Assembly (NCBI RefSeq): GCF_006125015.1
Contig: NZ_SZZN01000001.1
Coordinates: 496,001 to 560,000 of the forward strand
Reading direction: 5' to 3'
Source: Roseovarius arcticus
GTDB taxonomy: Bacteria > Pseudomonadota > Alphaproteobacteria > Rhodobacterales > Rhodobacteraceae
DNA length: 64,000 bases
The stretch's first letter is position 1; each line of letters begins with the position of its first letter. The notes beneath the pieces are model-generated. The model was not told the DNA's origin. It did no database searches and saw only the letters and a program-made list of their open reading frames with translations. This document shows, in pieces, positions 43,193 through 53,188 of the stretch. Both the position numbers and the translations under genes were made by a program.

Positions 43193-44161
43193 TCACTTAT
43201 CCAGCATCCACTGCCCATTCGGAAAGAACGCATGGAACGCGAACGCAAAGGGAATGTCGTGCGCGACGTCCCGTCCGTTGGCGTCCTCCACGCGGACGTT
43301 GCCTACCTCGCGCCCCGCGCCGATGTCGCGGCTATCTAGCGCAGAGGCTTGGCCCTCCGTCCATGTGATCGTCACCCCCGCCTCGGTCACGCGTCCGGCG
43401 CGGCGGAGCCGGTCCAGCGGCCAGGCGCGATTACCGACGCGCAGTACGCGGGCCAGTGGATCAACGCCATGCGGCGGGTTTTCACCGCTGTAGAGGAATG
43501 GACTGATTGAACTGTCATAGCTGACATAGGGGTTCTGCCCGTAGTTGCGGCGCCAGTCAGGCTCCTTCATCACCAACCCATCGGGATGGTCGGTACGATA
43601 CGCGTCCCAGCTCTCCATCCAACTGACCAACTGGGTCAACTCGGCGCCTGCTTGGCTTCCGACGATGCCTTGCCCAACGGCCTGCTGCCACCAGCTTTGG
43701 CTTTCGCGGTCATACATCACCATGTCGGAATTGCGCAACAGCCCCGAGACGCCGAAGGTCAGAACCTGCCCGGCAACAAGGCGGTCAAAGATCATGCCGG
43801 AGTTGCATAAGGGGCAGAAAGTGACGGCGATAGGGCGGCCCGCGACGGTGTCATTCACAATCTCGTGCCACATCAGATAGCGGATCGGATAGGCGCGGGC
43901 TACTTGCCCCTCGGGCGCGTAGGTCAGGACGGGTTCGCGCGGATCGAGCCGGGTTTCCTTCGCCGCAGCGATGAAGCCGGGGCCCGAAAGCGCCGGGATT
44001 CCGTCCTTTGGCGGTCCGCCCGATTTGACTTCGTCCAAGTCGATCAGGCTGCGGGTGAAATCCGTCTGCGGCCATTCTGCGGCAAAACGACTGGCATCTG
44101 CCGTGGCTTGCTCCGCAAATAGGGTCAAGGCAATCACCCCGATGGCAAGGGCGCGCATCAT
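43193..44161 (-). CDS. DUF3179 domain-containing periplasmic protein, 322 aa
   Basis: A signal peptide (ALAIGVIALTLFAEQATA) precedes the DUF3179 domain. The hallmark PIAVTFCPLCNSGMIFDR has a CPLC cysteine pair, and LTFGVSGLLRNSDMVMYDRE, ESQSWWQQAVGQG and PYVSYDSSISPFLYSG follow. The function of DUF3179 is not known; the CxxC and periplasmic location suit metal or redox chemistry. ATGA overlap with the DoxX gene upstream and direct abutment to the second DoxX downstream tie it to the bufferin-like operon. Confidence 0.85.
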   Translation of the reverse strand: MMRALAIGVIALTLFAEQATADASRFAAEWPQTDFTRSLIDLDEVKSGGPPKDGIPALSGPGFIAAAKETRLDPREPVLTYAPEGQVARAYPIRYLMWHEIVNDTVAGRPIAVTFCPLCNSGMIFDRLVAGQVLTFGVSGLLRNSDMVMYDRESQSWWQQAVGQGIVGSQAGAELTQLVSWMESWDAYRTDHPDGLVMKEPDWRRNYGQNPYVSYDSSISPFLYSGENPPHGVDPLARVLRVGNRAWPLDRLRRAGRVTEAGVTITWTEGQASALDSRDIGAGREVGNVRVEDANGRDVAHDIPFAFAFHAFFPNGQWMLDK

Positions 44162-44628
44162 GTGACCTGCTCCAGATTGAGCGCCCGGCGCGCCCTCGGC
44201 CCGTCCAGCCTGAACAATCTGTCCAGTGACAACCGCCCCGGCCCCAGGACAATCACAGCAAGGAAGGCAGCAGCCCAGAGACCATGCGTCACCCAGGCAT
44301 CTGGATAGACGAATATCTCGATCACCGCCGTCATCCCAAGAAGCCCGAGGGCCGCGAAACGGGTAAAGAGACCTAGGATCAGCAGGATCGGCAGAACATG
44401 TTCGGCGGTTGTCCCCAGAACGGCTGCCAGATCTGACGGGATAATCGGCAGCGCGTATTCATGCTCGAACAAAAACCAGGTCGAGTCCTTGATGCTGAAC
44501 AGGCCTTCCACCTTGGTGCGGCCCGATTGGAAGAACACCATCGCGGGAAAAATGCGCAAGGCCAGCGTCACAATGTCATGCGGGATCTGGTCGAATAGGC
44601 TGTTCAGATGGCGAATGAAGGCGGTCAT
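44158..44628 (-). CDS. DoxX-family membrane protein of bufferin operon (BufD-like), 156 aa
   Basis: A four-helix DoxX protein (IVTLALRIFPAMVFFQSGRT, VLPILLILGLFTRFAALGLL). The gene overlaps DUF2063 upstream and DUF3179 downstream by 4 nt each. DoxX genes are regular partners of DUF692-DUF2063-DUF2282 clusters, presumably supporting membrane redox chemistry or export. Confidence 0.8.
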   Translation of the reverse strand: MTAFIRHLNSLFDQIPHDIVTLALRIFPAMVFFQSGRTKVEGLFSIKDSTWFLFEHEYALPIIPSDLAAVLGTTAEHVLPILLILGLFTRFAALGLLGMTAVIEIFVYPDAWVTHGLWAAAFLAVIVLGPGRLSLDRLFRLDGPRARRALNLEQVT

Positions 44629-45389
44629 GGTGTCTCCTTTGGCAAGGTGATGGCGCCCGCCTGCATCAGGCGGACCAGAATGGGTTGCGGGTCGTGGCCC
44701 GCGTCGGCAAAGGCCGCGAGTTTGGCCGCGATCAGCAGGGTTTGGCCGTCCTGCAAGGCGTTAATCAGTGTCGCATCGCCGGCCCCGATTGCCATGACCG
44801 GCACCTGATACCCCGTGTCGCGCAGGATCAGGGCGATCTCTTCCCCCGCCAGCGTCGGGCATTGTCCGTTGGCGCCGGGTTGGTTCGCGGTCCAGATGCT
44901 GACGGCAGGATGCGACAGGCGTAGGACCTGAACTGACGGGTGCAGACCAAACTGTGCGTTTTCGGGGTCTGACGCGCCTACAATCAGGAGGTCGCGCGCG
45001 ATGGGGTCAGCGTCGGCGGCGTGGTAAGCGCGGCCGCGTGCCACCTCGATCCGCGCCACATCGGCCATATAGGGGTAGTCGGCCAATGGCGGGAATTCAG
45101 CCAGAAAGCCCGGAAACGTGTCGCCCCATTCCAGCAGAACCGGCGATTTCGGACGATGGGCGTCCTGATAGACCCGGCCCATAGCGCGAAAGAATTCGTC
45201 GCCGACAAGCCGCTCAATCACCGGGAACCGTTTTGCCAGCGCGCCGCCCAGACCGGTAGCGACGTTGTTTCGATAGACCGCAAAGCGGCGCGCGGCTTCG
45301 TCCGGCATCCGGGCCGTCAAACCGGGCGGCAGGCCGCCATCAATCAAACCGGTCGCGAAGGCCGAAACGAGGTCAGGATACGCGTTCAC
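44625..45389 (-). CDS. DUF2063 protein, putative bufferin recognition partner (BufC-like), 254 aa
   Basis: The N-terminal DUF2063 domain ([20 protein letters not shown], then [20 protein letters not shown]) is followed by a DNA-binding-independent C-terminal part ([20 protein letters not shown]). In bufferin systems this partner binds the precursor and the DUF692 enzyme. It overlaps the DUF692 gene by 17 nt. Confidence 0.8.
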   Translation of the reverse strand: MNAYPDLVSAFATGLIDGGLPPGLTARMPDEAARRFAVYRNNVATGLGGALAKRFPVIERLVGDEFFRAMGRVYQDAHRPKSPVLLEWGDTFPGFLAEFPPLADYPYMADVARIEVARGRAYHAADADPIARDLLIVGASDPENAQFGLHPSVQVLRLSHPAVSIWTANQPGANGQCPTLAGEEIALILRDTGYQVPVMAIGAGDATLINALQDGQTLLIAAKLAAFADAGHDPQPILVRLMQAGAITLPKETP

Positions 45390-46224
45390 GGCTCACCTCC
45401 TTCATCTGGTCTAACACGGCTTGCGCGCGCGTCGCCTCGGCCATCAGGACCGACCATTCTGGCACGTCATTGTCCCACTCGATCAGCGTGGGCATCGGCC
45501 CGGTACGGTCCAGAACGGCACCATAAAGCGCCCAGACGGGACCCGCGACCGGACTGCCATGCGCGTCGATCAGCAGCGGGCCGGACGGCAGCTCTTCCTC
45601 GCTATGCCCGCCAAGGTGGATTTCGCCCACCGCCTCCAGCGGAAAGGCTGCCAGATAGGCCAGCGGGTCGGTGCGGTGGTTGGTGGCCGAAACAAAGACG
45701 TTGTTCACATCCAGCAGAAGGCCACAGCCGGTGCGCTGCACCACCTCGGCCAGAAACTCGGTCTCGGGGATCGTCGATTGCTCAAACAACACATAGGTTG
45801 ACGGATTTTCCAGCAGCATCCGCTGCCCCAGTTCCTCTTGCACCTGCGCAATATGGCGGCAGACCTGCGCCAGCGTTTCCTCGGTGTAGGGCAGCGGCAG
45901 AAGGTCGTTTAGGTAATCGCCGCCGTGGCTGGACCAAGCCAGATGTTCGGAAAAGCTGTCGGGCTGGTATCGGTCGCACAACACCTTAAGGCGCGCCAGA
46001 TGATTGGTATTTAGGGCATCCGCGCCGCCGATGGACAGGCCGACCCCATGCAGTGACAGGGCGTAATCGACGCGCAATTGGCCAAGCTGAGCATGCGGCA
46101 GGCCGCCTGCACCCATGTAGTTTTCTGCGTGGACCTCGAAAAAGCCCAATGCAGGCGCAGTGGCGCGGATCGCCTCGAAATGCTCGGGCTTGAAACTGAG
46201 ACCGGCATCAGGTGGTAGGGGCAT
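45373..46224 (-). CDS. DUF692 multinuclear iron-dependent modifying enzyme (BufB-like), 283 aa
   Basis: A TIM-barrel DUF692 (MNIO) enzyme: [79 protein letters not shown] and [12 protein letters not shown] carry the conserved His/Asp/Glu/Asn metal ligands. Such enzymes convert precursor cysteines to thiooxazole groups. ATG 46224 is chosen because GGAGG lies 8 nt before it; the longer open frame overlaps the precursor gene. Confidence 0.85.
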   Translation of the reverse strand: MPLPPDAGLSFKPEHFEAIRATAPALGFFEVHAENYMGAGGLPHAQLGQLRVDYALSLHGVGLSIGGADALNTNHLARLKVLCDRYQPDSFSEHLAWSSHGGDYLNDLLPLPYTEETLAQVCRHIAQVQEELGQRMLLENPSTYVLFEQSTIPETEFLAEVVQRTGCGLLLDVNNVFVSATNHRTDPLAYLAAFPLEAVGEIHLGGHSEEELPSGPLLIDAHGSPVAGPVWALYGAVLDRTGPMPTLIEWDNDVPEWSVLMAEATRAQAVLDQMKEVSRERVS

Positions 46225-46285
46225 ATCACGATCCTCCGAAAAAGGGATCCGGGCGGAGGAAGGTGATCCCCCGCCCAAATTTTTG

Positions 46286-46594
46286 TTATGCAGGAACGTC
46301 GCGATCCAATGCTTCGAGCGCACCGGCGCGCGCGGTACCATCGGCGGCTGCAGGCAGTTCGATCGTGTTGCAGGTGCCTGCCGGAACCATTTTCCACGCG
46401 TTTCCCTGATAGTCGACTTTCGACGTGCCAGCGCAGGTCGTGCCCACCCCGGCCGCGCAATCGTTCTGGCCGGCCATCGCCACGCCAAAGCACTTTTCCA
46501 TGCCTTCCTGAGCATGCGCGGGCGTCATTGCCATTGTCGAAAGCGCGCAGGCCAGCGTTGCACCAAGTGTGAGGGTCGGTGTCATCAGTGTCAT
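46286..46594 (-). CDS. bufferin-like DUF2282 precursor peptide (BufA-like), 102 aa
   Basis: Signal peptide ([19 protein letters not shown]) then a mature peptide with four cysteines: Cys35 (EKCFGVA), Cys46 (NDCAAG), Cys54 (TTCAGTS) and Cys75 (PAGTCNT). The [17 protein letters not shown] and [11 protein letters not shown] segments are diagnostic of DUF2282. Known bufferins are copper-binding RiPPs whose central cysteines are modified by DUF692. ATG 46594 has GGAG 6 nt upstream; an ATG 12 nt earlier is possible. Heads a run of six coupled genes. Confidence 0.85.
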   Translation of the reverse strand: MTLMTPTLTLGATLACALSTMAMTPAHAQEGMEKCFGVAMAGQNDCAAGVGTTCAGTSKVDYQGNAWKMVPAGTCNTIELPAAADGTARAGALEALDRDVPA

Positions 46595-46676
46595 GTCATA
46601 CTCCATTTCAGATCAAGATCCCGTTTGTCGGGTCCGTAGCTGTTAGAGCGGTCGTGCGGCGCTATTGTTACGCTGT

Positions 46677-46691
46677 TCACGAAAGGGTGTA
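46677..46691. promoter_or_regulatory. 15-nt motif shared with 34.1-kb block
   Basis: TCACGAAAGGGTGTA is identical to 34098-34112. It lies about 85-95 nt upstream of the bufferin precursor on the opposite strand. Between it and the gene, on the gene's strand, CGTAACAA (about 46666-46673) could be an ECF-type -35. The remainder of 46607-46792 shows no gene. Confidence 0.45.
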
Positions 46692-46792
46692 CTGCTGCCG
46701 AAATCGCGCTGGGCGCGCGCGGGGCCATGCGCGGGAATAATTGAGAAACCTTTGGGATGGATCAGGGCGCTGACTCTCCGGCCTCAACCGCG

Positions 46793-48001
46793 TCAGCGCG
46801 CTGATCGCCCGCGCCCGGATATTTGGGCAGCAAAGGCCTTGGCCAGTGGTACCGCTGTCACACCGTGCAGCAATGCGCTGATCCAAACTGTGTTGATCGC
46901 AACATGCAGGACGAATTCCCCAAGTTCGGGGGCCAGCTGCTCAGCGACCAGCAAGGCAAAGAGCGCGGTTGCTAACCCACGCGGGCCAAACCAGCCGATG
47001 AATAATCGGGAGGAGGGGCTAGCATCCGAGCCGATGAGAGAGATCCAGATGGCCAGTGGCCGGACGACCGAAAGGCTGAGAGCAATTGCTGCCGCCATCG
47101 GTATGTCGAGGCTCGCGACCGCCTCGGGCACGAGCAAAGCGCCGATGACAAAGAAGGCAGACCATGAAAGTAGCTGGCCCTCGCTTTCGGTAAAGTCGAA
47201 GACGAACTGGCAACGGTCACGAACGATACAAGCAAACCCGACACCCGCCGCAAAGGCGGCTATGAACCCGTTGCCACCAGCGGCAGTCGCCGCAAAATAA
47301 GCTGCAGCGGCGAGGGACAATGTGGCGATCCCCTCATAGAGGGGCGATGTCAGGGCGCGGTTCTGCGCCATGAGCAATCCGGCCCCGCCCAGCACGCCCA
47401 GTCCGGCGCCGACCAGTGGACCAAGCGTGACCTGGAGAAGCGTATAGAGCACCCAGCCGCCCGCAGGCGCCGCCGCATCCGGGGCGATAAGGGCCGCCAA
47501 CATCAGGATCACCGGCAGTGCGATACCGTCATTCAGACCGCTTTCGATCGTAATCGCGCGGCGGTGGCGTTCTGGAACGTCCTCGTTTGTCACAACGGGC
47601 TGACCCAGTGCGGCATCGGTCGGAACGAGGATTGCGCCGATCAATGCGGCGACGGCCAGCGGCCAAGCGGGAAAGAGCAGCCAGCAGATTATAGTGCCGC
47701 CCAGAAAGGCCAGCGGCATTCCAAGAAGGAGGGTGCGCAAAGGCCAGCGATGACGCTTGAGAAGGCTCTGGATGTCGATGCGGGCGGCATCCAGAAAAAG
47801 CAGAATGACAAGCGAGATCTCGGCGAGGACATGCAAGTGATCTTGGGTGATCTGTTTCGGAACCAGATCACCCCATGCAAGAACAGCCCCGAACCCCAGC
47901 GCGAGCATGGGGGCCGTGACAATCGTCCGGGTGAACCAATGCCCCAAGAGACAGAACGCCATCAGGAACATGGCGATGAGCAGGAGGGAGGAATGCTCCA
48001 A
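46793..48001 (-). CDS. cation:proton antiporter (CPA1 family), 402 aa
   Basis: About eleven membrane helices. GAILVPTDAALGQPVVTNED and TIESGLNDGIALPVILML carry the Asp-containing motifs of CPA1 Na+/H+ exchangers, and LFIGWFGPRGLATALFALLV is the family's late motif. It expels sodium or potassium in exchange for protons. No regulatory RCK domain is attached. Its neighbour upstream is a flavodoxin-like reductase. Confidence 0.85.
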   Translation of the reverse strand: MEHSSLLLIAMFLMAFCLLGHWFTRTIVTAPMLALGFGAVLAWGDLVPKQITQDHLHVLAEISLVILLFLDAARIDIQSLLKRHRWPLRTLLLGMPLAFLGGTIICWLLFPAWPLAVAALIGAILVPTDAALGQPVVTNEDVPERHRRAITIESGLNDGIALPVILMLAALIAPDAAAPAGGWVLYTLLQVTLGPLVGAGLGVLGGAGLLMAQNRALTSPLYEGIATLSLAAAAYFAATAAGGNGFIAAFAAGVGFACIVRDRCQFVFDFTESEGQLLSWSAFFVIGALLVPEAVASLDIPMAAAIALSLSVVRPLAIWISLIGSDASPSSRLFIGWFGPRGLATALFALLVAEQLAPELGEFVLHVAINTVWISALLHGVTAVPLAKAFAAQISGRGRSAR

Positions 48002-48042
48002 TCAGTGCGGCAGTGCTGTCGGCGTTCCGCGGTTCAGCAGGC

Positions 48043-48801
48043 TCATACCCGGTGCTCGGGGTTCTCGTAGTCGAACCGGCAGCCCGCCTTCCATGCGTTG
48101 CGGTCGTTGCCGTGATTGGGCAGGCCACCCGCGTCCTTCAGCATCCGCGCCATGTGCATCAGGTTCCATGTCATGATGGTCGCATTGCGCTGTGTGAAGT
48201 CATTGTCGAAACCAGCAGGGCCGCCTTCGATCTCATCGCCGTAGGATGGACCCGGACCCGCCTCTCCGATCCATCCACAATCGGCCTGCGGCGGAATCGT
48301 ATAGCCCAAGTGCCCGAGCGCGTAGAGGATTGTCATCGCGCAATGCTTGATCCCGTCCTCGTTGCCGGTGATGACCGCACCGCCGGTCTTGCCGTAAAAG
48401 ACGCTTTGGCCCTTGTCGTTCAGCAGCCCCGACATACCGTAGAGCCGCTCGATCACAACGCGACAGATTGAGCTTTCCTCACCCAGCCAGATCGGCGTTC
48501 CGATGATCAGAATGTCGGCGGCAGCGACCTTTTCCCAAAGTGCGGGCCAATCGTCCCGGTCCCAACCATGCTCGGTCATATCCGGCTGAACGCCATAGGC
48601 GATCTGGTGGGAGGCCGCGTGGATATGCTCCACGCTGACCCCGTTGCGCGACATGATCTCGCCTGCGACAGAAAGCAGCAGTTTGGTGTGCGACTTCCCT
48701 TCTTCCCTTTTCAGACTGGTGTTGAAAATGACAGCCTTAAGATCCGAAAAGTCGGTCTGGTTGTCGTCGCACAGCTTTGACTGGGTCTCATTCAAGGTCA
48801 T
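48043..48801 (-). CDS. flavodoxin-family NAD(P)H-dependent oxidoreductase, 252 aa
   Basis: A flavodoxin-like fold: AVIFNTSLKREEGKSHTKLL is the FMN phosphate loop, and ADILIIGTPIWLGEESSICR and GKTGGAVITGNEDGIKHCAM are the flavin-contacting stretches. Cytoplasmic. Substrate unknown. It follows the DUF6789 gene by 58 nt on the same strand. Confidence 0.8.
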   Translation of the reverse strand: MTLNETQSKLCDDNQTDFSDLKAVIFNTSLKREEGKSHTKLLLSVAGEIMSRNGVSVEHIHAASHQIAYGVQPDMTEHGWDRDDWPALWEKVAAADILIIGTPIWLGEESSICRVVIERLYGMSGLLNDKGQSVFYGKTGGAVITGNEDGIKHCAMTILYALGHLGYTIPPQADCGWIGEAGPGPSYGDEIEGGPAGFDNDFTQRNATIMTWNLMHMARMLKDAGGLPNHGNDRNAWKAGCRFDYENPEHRV

Positions 48802-48859
48802 GGTAGGGGTACTCCTTTAACGTAATGTCGGTGGGCGTGACTGGCCGCGCTTCGGCGGG

Positions 48860-49285
48860 CTACGCTGTTGCGGGCATGGCGGCGTAGACTTTCCCAAGGA
48901 CGGCCCCGAAAATGATATGCAACACCAGCGTCATGACCGGCGCCATCACCCCGAAATTCATGCCAAAGAAGCCCGCGCCCGCCATTGGCATGACCACGAT
49001 CATCATGCCCAGCCACGCGGCAATGCCGAATACAATACCCTTCATAACGGCGCTGCTGCCGGGGATCATATCATAGAGCACGGCGAAACCACCGCCCCAT
49101 GCCAGCGTTCCGATCATGAAATGGACGATCCAGCCCACAATAATCGAGGCACCCATCATTGTGGCGATCATCGCTGCCACATCAAGCTCGGGCATCACGC
49201 CCATCATGCCCTTGATCACCATCAGCACAGACAGCACAACGGTTGCTGCGAAACCGGCCACAAAGCCATTCTTGAGATTTGTCAT
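48860..49285 (-). CDS. DUF6789 family membrane protein, 141 aa
   Basis: Four hydrophobic helices (FVAGFAATVVLSVLMVIKGM, ATMMGASIIVGWIVHFMIGT, AVMKGIVFGIAAWLGMMIVV, VMTLVLHIIFGAVLGKVYAA). Function unknown. This is the intact counterpart of the frameshifted copy at 29977-30250. In both places it follows an anti-sigma-like gene, so the pair travels together. Confidence 0.8.
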   Translation of the reverse strand: MTNLKNGFVAGFAATVVLSVLMVIKGMMGVMPELDVAAMIATMMGASIIVGWIVHFMIGTLAWGGGFAVLYDMIPGSSAVMKGIVFGIAAWLGMMIVVMPMAGAGFFGMNFGVMAPVMTLVLHIIFGAVLGKVYAAMPATA

Positions 49286-49317
49286 TTTTTAAGTCCTATA
49301 AATTTGCCGGAGGCATG

Positions 49318-49597
49318 TCAGCCTCTGGACTGTTTCCTGTTTTCAAACACGTCAAGGATGCTGTCGATCTGGGTATCGACCGTTTTGTCCTCTACTCCCG
49401 CGCCGGTACTGCGACCTTCGCAGCGATCAGGCCTTGCGTTATGCGCATCTGTTTCATGAACCGCGCACAGCCATTGCACATCGACATATGCAGGCGAACC
49501 CGCAGTTTTCGGGCATGCCTGACACATAATCCAAAAGCGCATCAGATTTTTCAGCACTCTGGTGGCAGGCCGAAATTGGTTTAAAAAATTGTAGCAT
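49318..49597 (-). pseudogene. zinc-finger anti-sigma factor, decayed
   Basis: Three frames together make one protein. Frame 1 from 49597 reads ISACHQSAEKSDALLDYVSG. Frame 2 from about 49505 reads LRVRLHMSMCNGCARFMKQM, with the HxxxCxxC zinc site. Frame 3 ends VEDKTVDTQIDSILDVFENR. Two single-base deletions, near 49505 and near 49392, explain the shifts. It is clearly related to the intact 83-residue protein at 29710 (MRLHLAMCKGCERFIGQIR). No sigma factor gene precedes it. Confidence 0.75.
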
Positions 49598-49780
49598 CGT
49601 GAGAGTACAACCATCCGTCTGGTGTTTCGTTGCAAAGGTTTCTGAAATTGTTCTGATAATCGTGAGATAGCAGCAGAGCCCTTTCGTATAGCGGGCGGCA
49701 GGATGGACGCGCATCCTCGCGTTCTCATCAAGACGTATGGCAGGTTTGACTTCCGCAGCATTGACGGCGCCACCGACAGT

Positions 49781-51400
49781 TCACTCAGCAAGATCGTAGC
49801 GGATCGGGGCATCGATCAGGTGAACGCCGCCCGTTGAGAAACACGCTTCGATCAGCGGTGCCAGAGCGTCAGCGGATTTGATACGGTGGCCCTTGGCACC
49901 ATGTGCTTGGGCATAAGCGACAAAGTCCGGGTTGCCGAAATTCAAGCCCCAGTCGGGGTGTCCCGCTTCGGCCTGCTTGACCCGGATCATGCCATAGCTC
50001 GCGTCGTCAAGCACCAGCACCACAAGGTTCAGCCGTAGCCGCACCGCGGTTTCCAATTCTTGACCGTTCATCAAAAAGCCGCCATCGCCGCAGATTGCCA
50101 TGACGCGGCGGTCGGGATGCACCATCGCGGCGGCCATAGCCGACGGCAGGCCAGCGCCCATCGTCGCCAACGCATTGTCGAGCAATACGGTATTCGCTAC
50201 GTGGGTCCGGTAGTTGGCTGCGAACCAGACTTTGTACATGCCGTTATCCAGCGCAATGATCCCGTCCTGCGGCATCGCACTGCGAACCTCGGCGACGACA
50301 CGCGCGGGTGCCATTGGAAAGCGGGCCTCGCAGGCCTGGGTGGCGGCCTTTGCACGGATGTCATCGCGTACAGCGTAAAATTCGGCAAAGTCGTGCGACG
50401 CTGATCGCTCCAACCTGCCTGCCAGCGCACAGACGCTGGTGCCGATGTCGCCAACCACCTGAAGTTGCGGGAAATAAACTTCGTCTATCTCGGCCGAATT
50501 GTAGTTCAGGTGGATGACCTTCGGCCCGTCGGGCAGCATCAGGAATGGTGGCTTCTCGACCACATCATGTCCAATGTTAAGGATCACGTCAGACAGCGCG
50601 ATTGCGTCATGCAGACGGTCGCCTTCGGACACAGCCGCGGTGCCGATGTACTGGTCCGCGCACCCCTCGACCACGCCCTTTCCCATCTGGGTGTTGAAGA
50701 ACGGGATTCCGGTTTTGCTCACCAACGCTGACAACTCGGCGATGACGTTTTGGCGGTTGGCGCCTGCACCCACAAGGATCAGCGGATGGCAGGCATCGCG
50801 CAGAAGCATGGCCGCTTCGGCAATGGCGGCTTCTGCGCACTCCGGACGGTGCGGGGCCACCGAGGGGATTATATGAGCCCCCGCCACCATCTGCTGGGCG
50901 ACGTCTTCGGGAAGCTCCAGATGGACCGCACCCGGCCGTTCCTCCAGCGCCACGCGAAAGGCGTCGCGGACAGTCGATGGAATAGCAAATCCGTCAACTA
51001 TCTGCTCGGTGTGCTTGGTCAAAGGGGTCATCATTGCCACGACGTCGACGATCTGGAAACGACCCTGACGTCGCGCGCGGATCGGCTTTTGCCCGGTGAT
51101 CATCAGCAGGGGGAACGCACCGAGCTGTGCATAGGCCGCGCCGGTGACGAGGTTTGTCGCCCCAGGGCCAAGCGTTGCGAGACAGACGCCAACCTTGCCG
51201 GTGAGCCGACCGTAGGTTGCGGCCATGAACGCCGCCCCTTGTTCGTGGCGGGTCAAAACGAAACGTATGGACGAGGTGCGCAGAGAGTCGAGAAAATCAA
51301 TGTTCTCTTCTCCCGGCAGGCCAAAAATAAGGTCAACACCCTCGTTCTCCAGCGCGCGGACCAGCAGGTCGGACGCCTTGATTTTGCGGTCATTCGGCAA
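49781..51400 (-). CDS. thiamine-diphosphate enzyme, acetolactate synthase large subunit-like, 539 aa
   Basis: A full ThDP enzyme: catalytic Glu in LTRHEQGAAFMAATYGRLTG, a central FAD-fold domain, and the ThDP/Mg site ICGDGGFLMNGQELETAVRL. Domain order and length match acetolactate synthase-type large subunits, but no small regulatory subunit is adjacent, so a different 2-oxoacid decarboxylation is possible. The start is probably TTG at 51400 with AGGAG 7 nt upstream, overlapping the glutamate-synthase-like gene; no ATG serves, and the longer frame is that neighbour's coding sequence. Confidence 0.8.
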   Translation of the reverse strand: MPNDRKIKASDLLVRALENEGVDLIFGLPGEENIDFLDSLRTSSIRFVLTRHEQGAAFMAATYGRLTGKVGVCLATLGPGATNLVTGAAYAQLGAFPLLMITGQKPIRARRQGRFQIVDVVAMMTPLTKHTEQIVDGFAIPSTVRDAFRVALEERPGAVHLELPEDVAQQMVAGAHIIPSVAPHRPECAEAAIAEAAMLLRDACHPLILVGAGANRQNVIAELSALVSKTGIPFFNTQMGKGVVEGCADQYIGTAAVSEGDRLHDAIALSDVILNIGHDVVEKPPFLMLPDGPKVIHLNYNSAEIDEVYFPQLQVVGDIGTSVCALAGRLERSASHDFAEFYAVRDDIRAKAATQACEARFPMAPARVVAEVRSAMPQDGIIALDNGMYKVWFAANYRTHVANTVLLDNALATMGAGLPSAMAAAMVHPDRRVMAICGDGGFLMNGQELETAVRLRLNLVVLVLDDASYGMIRVKQAEAGHPDWGLNFGNPDFVAYAQAHGAKGHRIKSADALAPLIEACFSTGGVHLIDAPIRYDLAE

Positions 51401-52913
51401 TTTTCGGCTCCTGTTTCGGTGCCCGGCACTGCGGGACGTAAAGCTCGTCGAGAGGGACTGACAGCCCATTGGGCTGAACGATCCGAACGTGAAAACGTTT
51501 GAGCGCGCGCGGATGCGGCACACCGCATGAATGCGCAATCACGCCGACGGATGTCGTCAACTGCTCGACGAAATTTCTCACTCTGACGGCCTTGTCAGCC
51601 GGATCAAGACCTTTCTGAAGACGTCGGTCATGCGTAGTGATCCCGGTGGGACAAGTGTTGCGATCGCATTTCATCGCCTGAATGCAGCCCAACGCGAACA
51701 TGAAGCCGCGCGCTGATACGACGAAATCTGCGCCGGCGCAAAACGCCCATGCAACTTCGGCCGGGGTGATCAGTTTGCCTGATGCGATTACCTTGATCCG
51801 GTCTTTCAATCCGTGCCGCTCAAGGATGTCGACGACCATCGGCAGAGCCTCGCGGATCGGCAAGCCAACATTGTCCATTAACGCCATTGGGGCGGCCCCG
51901 GTGCCGCCGTCGCCAGAGTCGATAGTGATGAAGTCAGGCGCGTGTTCGACACCTCGCCGAAGCACCTCCTCGCAGATCTGGCCGATCCAGCCATAGGCGC
52001 CCAACGCTGTCTTGAACCCCACTGGCTTTCCGGTGATCTCGCGCAACATTGCGATGAAATCCAAGAGTTCTGTGACATTGTCGACCTCAATGTGACGGTT
52101 GGGCGAGATCGCGTCTTTCCCTTCGGGCAGACCCCGGATGCCTGCGATCTCGGGCGTGACCTTAGCGCCGGGCAAAATGCCGCCCTTGCCGGGTTTGGCT
52201 CCCTGGCTCAGCTTGAGCTCAAACATCCGGACCTGAGGGGTCGCCGCAATTTCGCGAAGTTTATCCTTGTCAAGGCCGCCGTCCTCGGTCCGCATTCCGA
52301 ACTTTGCAGTTCCGATCTGAAACACGATGTCGCAGTCGCCATCAAGGTGGTAAGGCGACAGTCCACCCTCGCCGGTATTCATCCAGCAGCCAGCCATCTT
52401 CGCGCCGCGCGACAGGGCCAAAACCGCGGGTTTGGAAATTGCGCCAAAACTCATTCCCGAAATGTTCACGATCGACCGGGCGGTGTAGGGCGCGCGCGCA
52501 TACGGACCGATCACCATGTCGGGCGCGCCAGTCGCGTCCGTATCCAGCGTCGGAAATGGGCAGTTAACAAAAATCGGCGTGCTCGCTGGCGTCAAGAGCC
52601 GGGTCGATCCGAACGGCGCCTTGTCGTCTTCACCATTAGAGGCGCGGCCGACCCAATTACGTTCAGCGCGGTTGAATGGCATCTCCTCGCGATCCATCGC
52701 GAAAAAATACTGCCGAAAGAACTCGCCCAGTCGCGAAAGGATATGCCGGAAACGTCCAATGACCGGATAATTGCGCCTGATTGCATCGCGAGTCTGGCAG
52801 ATGTCGAGGATGAAGAGCGCTAGGATGAACAGCAGCGCAACGCCGACGACGAAGATGAAGATGCTCGACAGATAGTCGATGGAACCCATGAACGCTTCGG
52901 AATCGACCCTCAT
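51390..52913 (-). CDS. FMN-binding glutamate synthase family protein, 507 aa
   Basis: An N-terminal membrane anchor (IFIFVVGVALLFILALFIL) precedes a GltB-like FMN barrel: PYTARSIVNISGMSFGAISK, KLSQGAKPGKGGILPGAKVT, and FITIDSGDGGTGAAPMALMD. A 3Fe-4S site (CIQAMKCDRNTCPTG) follows. There is no amidotransferase domain, so it is a stand-alone synthase-like oxidoreductase. It overlaps the ThDP enzyme by 11 nt, suggesting a joint pathway. Confidence 0.85.
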   Translation of the reverse strand: MRVDSEAFMGSIDYLSSIFIFVVGVALLFILALFILDICQTRDAIRRNYPVIGRFRHILSRLGEFFRQYFFAMDREEMPFNRAERNWVGRASNGEDDKAPFGSTRLLTPASTPIFVNCPFPTLDTDATGAPDMVIGPYARAPYTARSIVNISGMSFGAISKPAVLALSRGAKMAGCWMNTGEGGLSPYHLDGDCDIVFQIGTAKFGMRTEDGGLDKDKLREIAATPQVRMFELKLSQGAKPGKGGILPGAKVTPEIAGIRGLPEGKDAISPNRHIEVDNVTELLDFIAMLREITGKPVGFKTALGAYGWIGQICEEVLRRGVEHAPDFITIDSGDGGTGAAPMALMDNVGLPIREALPMVVDILERHGLKDRIKVIASGKLITPAEVAWAFCAGADFVVSARGFMFALGCIQAMKCDRNTCPTGITTHDRRLQKGLDPADKAVRVRNFVEQLTTSVGVIAHSCGVPHPRALKRFHVRIVQPNGLSVPLDELYVPQCRAPKQEPKIAE

Positions 52914-53188
52914 CGTCCTGATTTCTCGATCAATCCGGAAGATGCTGGCAGACCAACGTCCTTGATCCTGCGAACGGTGGTGCGGGATGCTCGAAGTCCG
53001 GTAGATTTTTGTCTAACAAAAATAGAATTATCCTTCGTGAATTTACTTGTCTCAATCTGAACGAGCCTAGGCGACCCTGCCGCGAAATGCTGATGAATCT
53101 TGAGATTTGGTGACACGTTCGCGTGATCGCCGGGCCCTGAACGAGCCAAACCTCTCGGCACCGCCGCGTGCGAACACGGCGGTCAAAC

